Below are positions 45,521-57,905 of a stretch of 64,000 bases of DNA, in pieces; the first letter of the stretch is position 1; every line of letters begins with the position of its first letter. A program made the position numbers and the translations under genes. Source of the DNA: Stomorhina lunata (taxonomy: Eukaryota > Arthropoda > Insecta > Diptera > Rhiniidae); assembly GCA_933228675.1 (NCBI GenBank), contig OW121740.1:127669630-127733629 (forward strand). Reading direction: 5' to 3'. The notes under the pieces are model-generated. The model was not told the DNA's origin, ran no database searches, and saw only the letters and a program-made list of their open reading frames with translations.

Positions 45521-46568
45521 ACATTTTCTTTTAATTTATAATTTATTATAAATTAAATGATATCAAATAAAATCTACTTATCTGACCAAAAAAATAAACT
45601 ACAACAATTTTCTGTCGTTAACTTTTACTCTATCAATGTCAGGCGATGAAAAAATGCTTACAAGAAAAATCCATCAACTGTATTTTTGACCCACTTAAAT
45701 ACTTTTTATATTGATATTATTTATTTTTTTATCATTTTATCCTCAATCTTTGTATGTTCCTGTCATCCACCTTCACCCAAAAAACAATAAAAAAAATCTT
45801 AAATAAATAACGAAAAAAAGCCATCAGTAACATGACTTTCGGCGATGTTTGGCTACTACAATCAAATAATGTTAAAAAAATATCAATAAAAAGAATGACC
45901 AAAGAAAATAATTTATTGTTTATTTTAAAGTCAAATACATTTCTTGAAATGGAGTCACCAGCCACATATAAAAATCAATGTGTGGCATTTATCAGAATTT
46001 GTGCTAAAAAAAAGTGGCTTGTGTCCACTAAATCGGTGCCAAAAACTGTTAACTTTTCTTTTCGTTTGTTGTGGTAGAGATGTCAGTTGACTGTTGATAA
46101 GGATGTTTTTAATAAATGTCAAGGGATTTGGTAGACAATAAAACATAATTTACCTCAATGTTGGATTCTCATTTTAGTAACACACTTTTGCTTTTGTCCG
46201 GAGATATAGACGAAAATGGAATTTTACAATATTAAAAAAATCGCAATGGAATTTTCTTTACATAAAATTTTCTTTTTAATTTTTTTTTTAAATAAACATA
46301 AGTATGTATGTAAATTTTGAAAAACTATTTTAAAATTTTAAAAACTATTTTAAAATTTTAAAAACTATTTTAAAATTTTAAAAACTATTTTTTTAGAAAA
46401 TATTTATAAAAAAAAGAATTTTATTATGTTAATTTAAAAACAAAAATTTCTATTTGCAACTTTTTATAAACCAAATAAACAAAATTTTAATGATAGCTAT
46501 AAAAAAGCTTTCTGTTTTATAAATCATATAAATCATATGTTGCAGAAAACTTTTTACAAAAATATCAA
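45521..46568. other. AT-rich stretch; 20-bp tandem repeat near 46.35 kb
   Basis: At 46,317-46,390 the unit AAAACTATTTTAAAATTTTA is repeated about 3.5 times. Overlapping frames at 45.7-46.1 kb on both strands look like chance. No gene is supported. Confidence 0.55.
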
Positions 46569-46570
46569 TA

Positions 46571-46726
46571 TGTGACACCGCATAGAGAAAGGAAAAATAA
46601 GGTAAAAAAAAATAATATTTAAATCTTTTAAATCGCTCTCCTGAACAAACCCGACTTTTACCCTTAAGTCCCGTTTTATTTTGTGCGCAAAATACCTTTA
46701 AGTCCTTTTCTCTATGAGCTGTCACA
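46571..46726. mobile_element. 156-bp MITE with TA target duplication
   Basis: The ends TGTGACACCGCATAGAGAAA and TTTCTCTATGAGCTGTCACA are inverted over about 20 bp. TA flanks both sides (46,569-46,570 and 46,727-46,728), as for Tc1/mariner-type elements. The minus-strand open frame across it is incidental. Confidence 0.7.
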
Positions 46727-46731
46727 TATGT

Positions 46732-47102
46732 TTTAGAAACAAAAAAAGTTCTATTTTGCAGAGTTTTATACAATTTTTTTTTATTTTAAAGAAAAATTTT
46801 TCTCTTGTTATGTTGTAAACAGCACAATAAAATATAATTTTTGTTTCATCCTGTATGGAAGATTTTCTATAACAGATTTGCTCTATTCCTTTCTTATTTA
46901 TAAAACATTTTTTCGTTTAAAATAGTTTCTAGTCAGTGAAAAGACAAATGTCCTTATCGATAAAAATTGACATTATCTCCTAATGCCAAAGATACTTTAT
47001 TATGAAAAGTAAAATATAAATACAGAAGCTTTTTTTATAAGATAAAACCATATCTTGATTTTCAATAGAAAAATATTCTCTGATATTCTTTAGAAAAAGT
47101 TA
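46732..47102. other. AT-rich stretch, no gene seen
   Basis: A few scattered 'tagaaaaatattctct' words recall the degenerate S6 fields. Nothing else was recognised. Confidence 0.4.
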
Positions 47103-47110
47103 ACACCGAT

Positions 47111-48055
47111 CAGAGGTTCGATAGGCTCAATTCCTAATTCCACATTTTAAAATCAAATTCATTTTTGTTTTTATATCATTCCGATAATACATTCACCTGA
47201 ATCAAGTCATAAGCCTTAACTTTTAAGAATTAATTCTTAGGGAATTTAAAATCAGTTAGATTTAATTTAAATTATTTCAATTCTTAATCTAATACAAAAA
47301 TAATTAAAAAATTTATAAACAAATCATTTTGTAAAGGCATACAAAAATAAATGTATTCAAACGAACCCTACAGTTAAAAAATATATAATACCTATAAAAG
47401 AGAGGAATAAAATAAATCTCAACGAAACAAGTCCTTAACCGTGAAATAGCCACATTAGGGTAGTTCCGTTTATTTGAACGAACATTAAAGAATACATGCA
47501 TACATTTATTAAATGTGTATGCTTTTTGATAAAACATAAGAATATTTTAATAGGTTATGATAAATTTTGTTCTATTTTATATCTAGCGTTTTTACAAACA
47601 ATGTATATCGCACTTGATCCAATAATACCCTATAAATTAAAACTTCAATTTTCGTTTTTTGGTTTGATATACTTTTATTCAATGAGTGGTATAGTTTTCA
47701 AAACTTTTCCCTCGAAAAAGTCAGAATTTAAGTTTTTGATTTAAAATCAAATATCTTTAGTTTATATCCACCCTAATGATTTGCACAAAATGAATTACCA
47801 AAAAATATTTTAATTCAATTTGGACTGGTTTTAATTAAGAATAAAAAATGTTAATTCAAATTGGAGTAGAGGAATAAAGAAACATTTTATTCGTTCAAGT
47901 TGATTTTAAATTCCCATGTGAATCAATTCACTAAGAATTAAAAATCAACACATTTTTATGAATTGTTTTATGGGAATTAAACTTAAGGTACTGTTAAACC
48001 ATTTTTGAATTCCTAGGAATTAAGCTAATATTTAATTAAGACTTTCGAAGCTCTG
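47111..48055. mobile_element. hAT-type MITE (family H) with 8-bp target duplication
   Basis: The ends CAGAGGTTCGATAGGCT and AGACTTTCGAAGCTCTG are inverted. The direct repeat ACACCGAT flanks them exactly (47,103-47,110 and 48,056-48,063). CAGAG-type tips with 8-bp duplications are diagnostic of hAT elements. Subterminal 'AATTCCTA.GAATT' words occur on both sides. The inside is AT-rich; the frames at 47.3-47.7 kb show no transposase motif, so it is non-autonomous. The intact target duplication suggests a fairly recent insertion. Confidence 0.85.
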
Positions 48056-48195
48056 ACACCGATATTGGCAACTTTTCCACAAAAACGTTCACTCACCAGA
48101 AAAGTTTTGTCTAACATTGAAAGCATTTCTGAAAGTTCTTTCAGTCATTATAACCACCATCAAAATATTGAGATTGTCATTCCGCTTGTAATTTC

Positions 48196-48928
48196 CTTAA
48201 TATTGGCGGCACGATAAAACCTTAACGAAAGGATATAGGTCACTGAAATTTGGCACAAATATTCTTCATTTCTTGGAAAACGTTGGTATTGAAATCGGGC
48301 AAAATCGGTTCACATTTGACCGTAGATCCCGTATAACCTCGTCTAGAATAATCGTTTATTTGCTTATAATTGACAAATTATAACAGCTTTGATGACAAAA
48401 TTTGGTATCTAGAAGTTTTACATAAGCACTAGGCAGCATGTAAAATTTCATCGAAATCGGTTCACATTTAACCATACAAAAAACTTACGGAAACAGCCTA
48501 AATTAAATACCAATAAATGATAAACTGTAATAGGTTATGTCAATGTCAGCCAGTGTGCAAAATTTAGTTACAATCGGTCAATATTTGACCATAGCTCTCA
48601 TATAAAAAACGACGGAAACACCAAAATACTACAATAGCTAGAGAGACAAAATTGTACAAAAGTATTTTATGTATGTAACAGAAGTTGTGTACTGAAAATG
48701 ATCAAAATCGGTTCACATTTAGTTAGAGCTCCCATATAACCCCACCCCGGAAAACACATGAATGCTGATAAATTGAGTACAATTGTAATACCTATGACGA
48801 CTAAATTTGGAATAGAGAAGATTTATGTAACTATTGGTCAGTATATCAAATTTTATAAGAATCGGTTTATATTTGACTATAGCTTTCATATAAAAAACAC
48901 TCCCTGAAACCAAAAAAATGTAGCAAAG

Positions 48929-48931
<3 letters not shown>
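48196..48931 (-). mobile_element. Interspersed family G, copy 2 (reverse orientation)
   Basis: The reverse complement follows copy 1: 'atatgaaagctatagtcaaatat', 'accgattc', 'gaccaatagtt', 'tttagtcgtcat', 'tgctgcctag', 'gaagaatatt'. It carries at least four successive 'cggt(t/c)..atatttgacc/act' sub-blocks, so the family is internally repetitive. Its left part is continuous with the perfect palindrome at 48,850-49,051. Confidence 0.6.
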
Positions 48932-48972
<41 letters not shown>

Positions 48973-49046
48973 CTTTGCTACATTTTTTTGGTTTCAGGGA
49001 GTGTTTTTTATATGAAAGCTATAGTCAAATATAAACCGATTCTTAT

Positions 49047-49051
<5 letters not shown>
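48850..49051. repeat. Perfect 202-bp palindrome centred on (TA)n
   Basis: Bases 48,850-48,950 are the exact reverse complement of 48,951-49,051. Each arm contains about 80 bp of family G sequence (for example GTAGCAAAGGTC and GACCTTTGCTAC) and the centre is a TA run of about 38 bp. No mismatch was found on reading both arms base by base. Confidence 0.9.
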
Positions 49052-49128
<77 letters not shown>

Positions 49129-49190
49129 CATATATATATGTATATATATCTATATATATATATATAACATCCCGTTTTTATATATACAAT
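49051..49190. repeat. (TA)n microsatellite
   Basis: An uninterrupted TA run from 49,051 to about 49,121, then an imperfect mixture of tatata, catata and gtatat to about 49,190. Confidence 0.9.
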
Positions 49191-49400
49191 CAAAAAGATT
49201 CGGAGGTACAAGCAGAATATTAAGATTGCAACCGAATTTAGTTCAACACCAACTAACAACTTTTTTCGAATTTGGTCCACATTTTGAATTAGTTGGACCC
49301 TCGTAGATAAATAAGAGATATTTCTAAATTAAACACAACTTGATGATGGGTATATAAGATTCGACACAGTCGAATATAATACTCATACTTGTTTTTATAT
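49191..49400 (+). mobile_element. 3' end of a hairpin-tailed interspersed element
   Basis: The segment ends GGGTATATAAGATTCGACACAG-TCGAATATAATACTCATACTTGTTTTT. A hairpin (ATTCGAC/GTCGAAT) is followed by an ATACTC..TACTTGTT tail, the same end design as family A but with different sequence. Confidence 0.5.
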
Positions 49401-49419
49401 TGAGATTATTTGTAAAGAA

Positions 49420-51900
49420 ATATATTTATACTTTGACATTTTGGACATTTTTTTAAGAAAAAATATCTTTTAGTGACTTTATATGTACTTTTTTTCTAAA
49501 AAATCTCCTAATGCCAGAAATAATTTTGAAAAATATTTAAATGTCAATAAAAATCTATTTTCTTTTTAAAAGCTTTCTTTACTAAACAAATTCGTATTCT
49601 TAGACCTTAAAAATTTTCTATGGAAAACTTCTTTTTGATAGTCAGAGTTTTTCTTTAGATGAAGTTTTATTTGATATTAACAGCTTTTCTATAAAAAAAG
49701 TTATCTCTAGTATTGACAGATTTTCTTTAGAAAAGTTACATTTAATATTAAAAGCATTTCTATTAAAAAGTTCTCTAATTTATTCTTATATTAAAAGCCC
49801 TTATCTTTTCCCTATCTGCTATTGAGAACATTTGTGTAGAAATATATTTACACTTTGATATTGAAAGCTTTAGAATTAATGTTTGTAATATAGTGAAATT
49901 TTTTATTGCAAGACAAATTTTTCTTAGAGACTTCATATCTGTGGCTTGTTTCAAAAAGGGCCAATGCCAATTTTTTGCTGTTTTAAGTTAATCATTACGT
50001 TAGATTCTTTTTGTTACAATCTTTCATTTGAGTTCAACAGATACTCTCTAACTTAACTCAAAAATAAAAAATAAAAACTTTAAATCAAATTTTCTCAAAA
50101 CTACTTTTTTTGACATTAGCCCTTTTAGCACCAAGCCACAGATATATGCTTGTAATTTTCTATAAAACATCTCATAATCTAAATTTGTGTATCTAAAGAT
50201 TTTCTGCATAATAATTCTTTCTGTTATTGACATACTTTCAATAAAAAAAATCATTTTTGTATTAAGAGCTTTTCACAAGAAAAGTTCTACTTAATAATTA
50301 CAGAATTTCTATTAAATAGTTCTCTCTGGCAATGTCACATTAAAAGCTTTTATATTATAATATATAGAAATATATTATTTGACCTTAAATGCTTAAAAGT
50401 GATGTCCGCGATATTTAAGAATATTTCTCTTTGAGTGCTTTTTATATGGACAAGTTCTTATCGCCTTTAAAGCTCAAAATTATTTAGAGAAAGAATTTTT
50501 TGTCCCAAACGATTTTTACATTTTTGTTTACAAAATGTTTTTAACTTCTGTTATGTAAAGTCAGCTTTAAACTTTTGAGATTTTATATACAAAACTGACT
50601 CTGCATTTAAAATTTTTATATCAAAAGTTCCTCAGGCTTAAAGGAGCTTTTTTAATGTTAAGACCTTTTCTATAAAATAAAATTGAAAACTTCTTCTTAA
50701 AATGGATGAGAATTAATGATGTTATATTGGTGTCTATATGAGATATTCCTTCATTGTTTAAGAGCTTTTGTATTGAATTAAAGTATGTTTATTTATTCTT
50801 TAAAATTGAAAGCTTTAGCTTTTTATGTCTGTAATGTTTTTATATTTATTAAGAAAAATTATCCCTGAATTAATTATATAGGCAAGAGCTTTTATATGGA
50901 AAAGTTCTCTTTAATGATTAGATCAACTTTTTTATGTTAAAAGCTTTACTAAAAAATAATAATAATATTATTAAGCTTCTATGGTAATGTTTTGTTTTTC
51001 TATGAAAAGAAGAAGTGATTCAATAATATTATATTAATGTCTATCAGAAACATTCTATCATGATTTTAAGAGATTTTCTATTATATAGAAATATGTTTAT
51101 AAATTCTTTAAAATTGAAAACTTGTTATGTTTGTGTTATTCTAATATTTCTTAAAAAAAAAAATTATTTATATTACATATTATTTAGACAAATGCTTTTA
51201 TACGGAAAAGTTTTCTTCGACTTTAAGGTTTAAGAAAAGCTAATAATATTTTAGAGAAAGCTTTCCTCAACAAATTTTTTTTTAATTTATTTAAGCAAAA
51301 CAAAAGGAGTTTGTTCAAAGTTCGCTCTGATCTTTTGAGATTTTATATACATAAATACAAAATTTGGCATTGAAGATTTTAGTTTGAAAAGTTCCCTCTT
51401 ATTAGAGCTGTTTCGTTTATGGTAAAAGCTTTTCTCTAAAATAGTATTAGAAGCTTCATTGATAGTGTTTTCTTTCTAAGTTATATAGAAGAGATTAAAT
51501 AATGTTTTATTGATGTCTATCTGAAATAATTCATGATTATTTCAAAAGCTTTTCTATTGAAGACATTAAGAGCTTTTCAATATAAAATTACAAAAAAATT
51601 ATCGATTTGCTGTAGGTATTGAAAGTTTTTAGATAAAAAATTGTATTGAGAACAATATTCAAAAATGTTTTAAAAGCTCTTCTTACTAATCAAAAATGTC
51701 TATAATATTAGCTAAAGCTTTATTTTTTGTTAATATGAGAAGTATAAAGTTCTTGTTATTGCAAACTTCACTGTTTTAATTAAGTTCGACTTATTTGTGT
51801 ATTGAAAAGCTTATTTGGTGTATAATGCTTTGCTATACAAAAGCTTTCATAAGCAATATTTTTTATTTAGGATCACTTAATATCAGGGACAGTTATGCCT
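49420..51900 (-). repeat. Very degenerate repeat field (S6b), apparent inverse of S6a
   Basis: Words such as 'aagagcttttatat', 'aaaagttctctt' and 'ttctattaaaaagttctct' recur about every 50-60 bp. They resemble the reverse complement of the S6a words. The level of decay prevents a firm monomer call. Confidence 0.4.
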
Positions 51901-53604
51901 TTAAAAAGCTTTCATTGGAATATAGAAAACCTTTACATTTTTTAAGAATTCATTCGAATACCTTTTATTCTCATCTAATTGTAATTTTTGTCTTCGATAA
52001 TAAATAAAATAAATCATTTACGAAATGGCATGACCATAAACAACTTTCATTATGTAAATTTTCCTGTATGTAAATTGATTTACCGAAGTGATGGTAGTTT
52101 TTCGATTTAAACTTTAGTTTATTTCTTTTAGTCATTTTTTTTTTTTGTTTACTAAGGCAACCAATTTGGTGAGTTATAAACATCACTTCTACTCGAGATG
52201 CAAATGTGTCTCTGAAACATCTTCATTTTCTGAATGAAAAATCTAAAAAAGGAAGACTTATTTTGGCTAAAATGCTTTAGCTGTATTTCTATTGTGGTAG
52301 AATATATTAAAAAAGATCTGGCAAAAAGCTGCAGCAACAGAGAAGCTTAACAAGTATTTGCATTATAAAAAAAATATGGGTTTAAGTCATGAGAAAAGCT
52401 CAGTGGGTTAATCAAGTAGTTTATATGCGTTTAAAAGAAGATGCTGTCGTTTTAGTGAAAAAAATATATATAAAAATGTTAAGGAATTTTGGTCATAAAA
52501 TGCCAAAGGAGAAAAAAAAAACGCATATAAACAAAATAAAAATAAATAAAATAAAATATTTATTTATTTAATGGTAAGATTTTTATTTTGAGTTTCAATG
52601 TCGTGTTTTCTTATTGATTTGTGGTTTCATTTAAATCCTTTTGTTTGATTTAAAACTTTTGCACGCCAAAGTATTTTTTTTAGCTGCTGTTGTTTGAAAA
52701 ATATTTAGGAGTTTTAAAATTTTCTTGTTTTTCCATTTAAATTTGAATATTGTATATAAAAATATTTTTTTTCTAATACTAAACATTTTTTATAGTTGCC
52801 AAATGATTTATGACTTTGTCTAAACCATTTTTGGTAGTACATCTCCGTTTTTTTTCTAGGTTTTTAGTAGGTAAAGTGCAGAAAAATATTTTATCTTTTG
52901 TTCAAATTTTTTTTTTATTTTCTTAATATTATTTGATTTTTTCACATTTTGGTTTTATCTTCCTCGTGACTTGGTTTGTTAAGGTATTTTTTTTAGTTTC
53001 TAAGTATTTTTTTTCTATTTGTAGAGTCTTAAAGAATTTAAGGCCTTAAACAAATGTGGTCAATTGGTCATAGTAGTATTTAAATTGAATTATGATCTCC
53101 ATTGAACCTGAAATAGTCTTTTATTGTTACACAAAGAATTTATAACCATCTCTGTGAATTTTTTTAAGTATCTAGTTTTTTTTTCAGGGTAAATTTTAAA
53201 AGGCTTAAAAGACTAAATAATTTATGTTTTTTACTTTATGACTTCGCCAAAATAAGAATTTTATAAAATATTTGAAAATCTAAAATTCGTAACTTTATAT
53301 TAGAAAAAAATAATTTTAAAATTTTGTGTGTGGTCTCTGTAATTATCTTTTGATTTTTATTTAATTAGATTTTTTAAGCCAAACGAACCTATTCAAATCC
53401 CTTCTAGCAGAACAAATGAACTTATTGTGAATGAATCAGGTATTGTTAGAACATTGTAACTTTAATAATTAACTTAATGTCTTTTTACAATATATCAAGT
53501 TTAGCTTTCCCACATTTTGCGAGGAGACTTAAAAAACAATTGTAAATTAATTTCCAGTATTAAACAAAATTTCAATAAAACAAAGAAATATTAATAATTT
53601 TAAA
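51901..53604. other. AT-rich stretch, no gene seen
   Basis: Poly-T tracts and single-copy-looking sequence, no supported gene. Confidence 0.5.
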
Positions 53605-55620
53605 CGAAAATTTTTCTATAAAAAAAACTTTTTTTAACGAAAATTTTCTATAGAACAAATTTTTAACGAAAAATTTTCTATAGAAAAAATTTTTGAACGA
53701 AAATTTTTCTATAGAAAAAATTTTTTAACGAAAATTTTTTTATAGAAAAAATTTTTGAACGAAAATTTTTCTATAGAAAAAATTTTTTAACGAAAACTCT
53801 TCTATAGAAAAATTTTTTTATAGAAACATTTTTTAAAGAAAATTTTTTTATAGAAACATTTTTTAAAGAAAATTTTTTTATAGAAACATTTTTTAAAGAA
53901 AATTTTTCTATAGAAAAAATTTTTTAACTAAAATTTTTCTATAGAAAAAATTTTTTAACTAAAATTTTTCTATAGAAAAAATTTTTTAACTAAAATTTTC
54001 TATAGAAAAATTTTTCTATAGAAACATTTTTTAATAAAATTTTTTTCTATAGAAAGCAATTTTTAACGAAATTTTTTCTTAGCAATTGTTTTTTACGAAA
54101 TTTTGAGAAAAAATGTTTAATAGAAAAAAATTTTTAACGAAAATTTTTCTATAGAAACAATTTTTTAACGAAAATTTTTCTATAGAAACAATTTTTTAAC
54201 GAAAATTTTTCTATAGAAACAATTTTTTAACGAAAATTTTTCTATAGAATCAATTTTTTAACGAAAATTTTTCTATAGAAACAATTTTTTAACGAAAATT
54301 TTTCTATAGAAACAATTTTTTAACGAAAATTTTTCTATAGAAACAATTTTTTAACGAAAATTTTTCTATAGAAAAAATTTTTTAACGAAAATTTTTCTAT
54401 GGAAAAAATTTTTTAACGAAATATATTCTATAAAAAAAAAAAATTTAACGAAATATATTCTATAAAAAAAAAATTTTAACGAAATTTTTTTATAGAAAAT
54501 ATTTTTTAACGAAATTTTTTCTATAGAAAAAATGTTTTAACGAAATTTTTTCTATAGGAAAAATTTTTTAACAAAATTTTTTCTATAGGAAAAATTTTTT
54601 AACAAAATTTTTTCTATAGAAAAAATTTTTTTACGAAATTTTTTCTATAGAAAAAATTTTTTAGCGAAATTTTTTCTATAGAAAAAATTTTTTAACGAAA
54701 TTTTTTCCATCAAAAAATATTTTTAACAAAAATTTTTCTGTATAAAAAATTTTTAACGAAATTTTTTCTATAGAAAAAAATTTTTAACGAAATTTTTTCC
54801 ATAGAAACAAATGTTTAACGAAATTTTTTCTATAGAAAAAATTTTTTAGCAAAAATTTTTTTATAGAAAAATTTTTTTTAACGAAAACTTTTCTATAGAA
54901 AAAATTTTTTAACGAAAATTTCTCTGTAGAAAACATTTTTTAACGAAATTTTTTCTATCGAAAAAAAATTTTTAACAAAAATTTTTCTATATACAAATTT
55001 TTTAACGAATTTTTTTCTATAGAAAAAATTTTTTAACGAAATGTTTTCTATAGAAACAATTTTTTAACGAAATTTTTTCTATAGAAAAAATTTTTTAATG
55101 AAATTTTTTCTATAGAAAAAATTTTTTAACGAAATTTTTTCTATAGAAAAAATTTTTTAACGAAATTTTTTCTATAGAAAAAATTTTTTAACGAAATTTT
55201 TTCTATAGACGAATTTTCGTTAGAAATAGTTTTCTATAGAACAATTTTTTAATGAAATTTTATCTATAGAAAAAATTTTTAACTAAAATTTTTCTATAGA
55301 AAAAATTTTTTCTATAGGAGAATTTTCGTTAAAAAATAGTTTTGTATTGAAAAATTTTTTAACGAATTTTTATTTATAGAAAACATTTTTTAACGAAATT
55401 TTTTCTATAGAAAACATTTTTGAACGGAATTTTTCATGGACATATTTTTTTCTATACATACATATTTTTTCTATAGGAGAATTTTCGTTAAAAATAGTTT
55501 TGTATTGAAAAATTTTTTAACGAAATTTTTTTTTATAGAAAACATTTTTTAACGAAATTTTTTCTATAGAAACAATTTTTGAACGGAATTTTTCATGGAA
55601 ATATTGTTTTCTATACATAC
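53605..55620 (+). repeat. Class I satellite array S7 (31 bp, joint word TTAACG)
   Basis: About 63 units of AACGAAAATTTTTCTATAG + AAAAAATTTTTT. Sub-blocks share local variants: 'gaaacaattttttaacg' at 54,140-54,360, 'acgaaattttttctatag' at 54,490-55,200, and a duplicated 'ggagaattttcgttaaaaatagttttgtattg' block at about 55,317 and 55,475. Near 55.2-55.5 kb a few units are inverted (TTTTCGTTA). Confidence 0.9.
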
Positions 55621-56784
55621 ATATGCATTTTAGTTTTAGGATTTAATTAGTCTCAATACAAAAATATGTAGGTCACTTTAAAATTAATTCGTTTTTGTAT
55701 AACATTTGGTGAAATTCAGTAGATATTTGTTATAAAATCAGAGAAATTTCAACTAAAACCTCAAGAAAAAGTTTCTGTCCTAAGTCTTTTGTTTTATTTG
55801 CATAAAAATACCACCAGCAACTCAAGATACATTAAAAAAATCCAAAAAAATCAATCGAAGGAGACAAAAAGAAACGGAAGAAAATTTTTCTTTGATAAAA
55901 TATCGCATGTTTTATCAAATTTCTGTAAATTTATGCAAAAATTTTACATAAAACCAACAGCTACAAAATCCAATAAACAAATAAAAACAAAATATATACA
56001 ACAAGATTTTAAGCAAATCTGTAATCAATAACATGAACAATTACCGGCAACAAGCTAAAAACTTTAACATATCGAATACAAGAACAACATCTACAAAAGC
56101 AGCAGCAGCAACAATTGCTTTGAAATATTATAAAAATCTTGGCAGCAAAGAAAAAAAAATTGTTATTCCAATTCAAACAGAACAAACATAAAAATTGCAA
56201 TAACAGCAATTTAAACACAATTCATTGACGACACAATAATGTCATGAACTCGAGCATGCACGCTGAGAGATATGGCCAAAAGCAACAAATGTCGTCAGCA
56301 ACCAAAAGCAGCAGCAACTTAAATATAAAATCAAACAAAACTCATGCTGTTATTCATTTTATGTAACGCTGTTGCTTCTTCTGTTGCTGCTGCTGCTATT
56401 CCCGATGTAATCCTCTTTCCTCAATTTGGATGTTCCTCTGAGTATTTCATTTAGTGGTTTTTAGTACTCGATTTCCTATCAGTTGAGAAATCAATGAAAA
56501 ACAAGCCTTTTTCCAAAAAAATATTTCAACATTTTTTCATTGGCTTAAATTGTTGCTGCAACAACTTGTACTTGACATGATTCTTAAAGTTTCAAATAGA
56601 TTTTTTTAAAGGAATACATTTGACATTGGAAACTTCAAAATATAATTCCCAAGAGTTGGCAACTAAATAAAATAAAAAATTTATCCACACAAATCCATGT
56701 AAAAATGTCCACCTAATAATAATGAGACCAACAATATCAAAAAAAATAAGTTACAATATTTGTCTACAAAAGTAAATTTATAAG
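55621..56784. other. Spacer between inverted arrays S7 and S8; CAG/CAA-rich
   Basis: Contains CAGCAGCAGCAAC and CTGTTGCTGCTGCTGC runs (about 56,098-56,112 and 56,380-56,397) and is less AT-rich than its flanks. Open frames at 55.8-56.2 kb are low-complexity and not convincing. It could be regulatory or 5' untranslated sequence of a host gene; no direct support is seen. Confidence 0.4.
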
Positions 56785-57905
56785 AGAAAAAATTTTATAG
56801 AAGTTTTACCTCAAAATTTTCAATAGAAAAAATTTTTTCTATAGAAAAAAATTATTTTTTTATAGAAAAATTTTCGTTAAAAATTTTTTTTCTATAGAAA
56901 AATTTTCGTTAAAAAATGTTTTCTATAGAAAAATTTTCGTTTAAAAATATTTTCTATAGAAAAATTTTCGTTAAAAAATATTTCATATAGCAAAATTTTC
57001 GTTAAAAAATTTTTTCTATAGAAAAATTTTCGTTAAAATTTTTTTTTTTTTAGAAAAATTTTCGTTAAAAAATTTTTTCTATAGAAAAATTTTCGTTAAA
57101 AAATTTTTTCTAAAGAAAAATTTTCGTTAGAAAATTTTTTCTATAGAAAAATTTTCGTTAAAAAATTTTTTCTATAGAAATATTTTCGTTAAAAAATTTT
57201 TTCTAAAGAAAAATTTTCGGTATAACATTTTTTCTATAGAAAAATTTTCGTTAAAAAATTTTTTCTATAGAAAAATTTTAGTTAAAAAATTTTTTCTATA
57301 GAAAAATTTTAGTTAAAATATTTTTTCTAAAGAAAAATTTTCGGTAAAACATTTTTTCTATAGAAAAATTTTCGGTAAAACATTTTTTCTATAGAAAAAT
57401 TTTCGTTAAAAAAATTTTTCTATGGAAAAATTTTCGTTAGAAAATTTTTTCTATAGAAAAATTTTCGTTAAAAAATTTTTTCTATGAAAAAATTTTTGCT
57501 ATAGAAAAATTTTCGTTAAAAAAGTGTTTCTATAGAATAATTTTTTTAGCGAAAATTTTTTCTATAGAAAAAGTATCGTTAAAAAATTTTTTCTATAGAA
57601 AAATTTTCGTTAAAAATTTTTTTGTATAGAAAAATTTTCATTAAAAAATTTTTTCTATAGAAAAATTTTCGTTAAAAATTTTTTTGAATAGAAAAATTTT
57701 CGTTAAAAAATTTTTTCCATAGAAAAATTTTAGGTAAAAAATTTTTTCTTTAGAAAAATTTTCCGTAAAAATTGTTTTTATGAAAAAAACTATTTTTTTC
57801 TATAGAAAAATTTTCGGTAAAAATTATTTTCTATTCAAAAAAATTTTTTGGTCAAAATTTTTCTATAAAAAAATTTTTTTAAGAAAAATTTTTCTAAAAA
57901 AATAT
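56785..57905 (-). repeat. Class I satellite array S8, inverted relative to S7 and S9
   Basis: About 35 units of TTTTTTCTATAGAAAAATTTTCGTTAAAAA, the reverse complement of the S7/S9 monomer including its CGTTA joint word. The edges are degenerate. Private variants include CGGTAAAAC at 57,217 and 57,352-57,382. Confidence 0.9.

Noticed and set aside
45732..46146. Overlapping open frames on both strands
   Set aside because: Mutually overlapping, without domain signatures; likely chance in AT-rich DNA.
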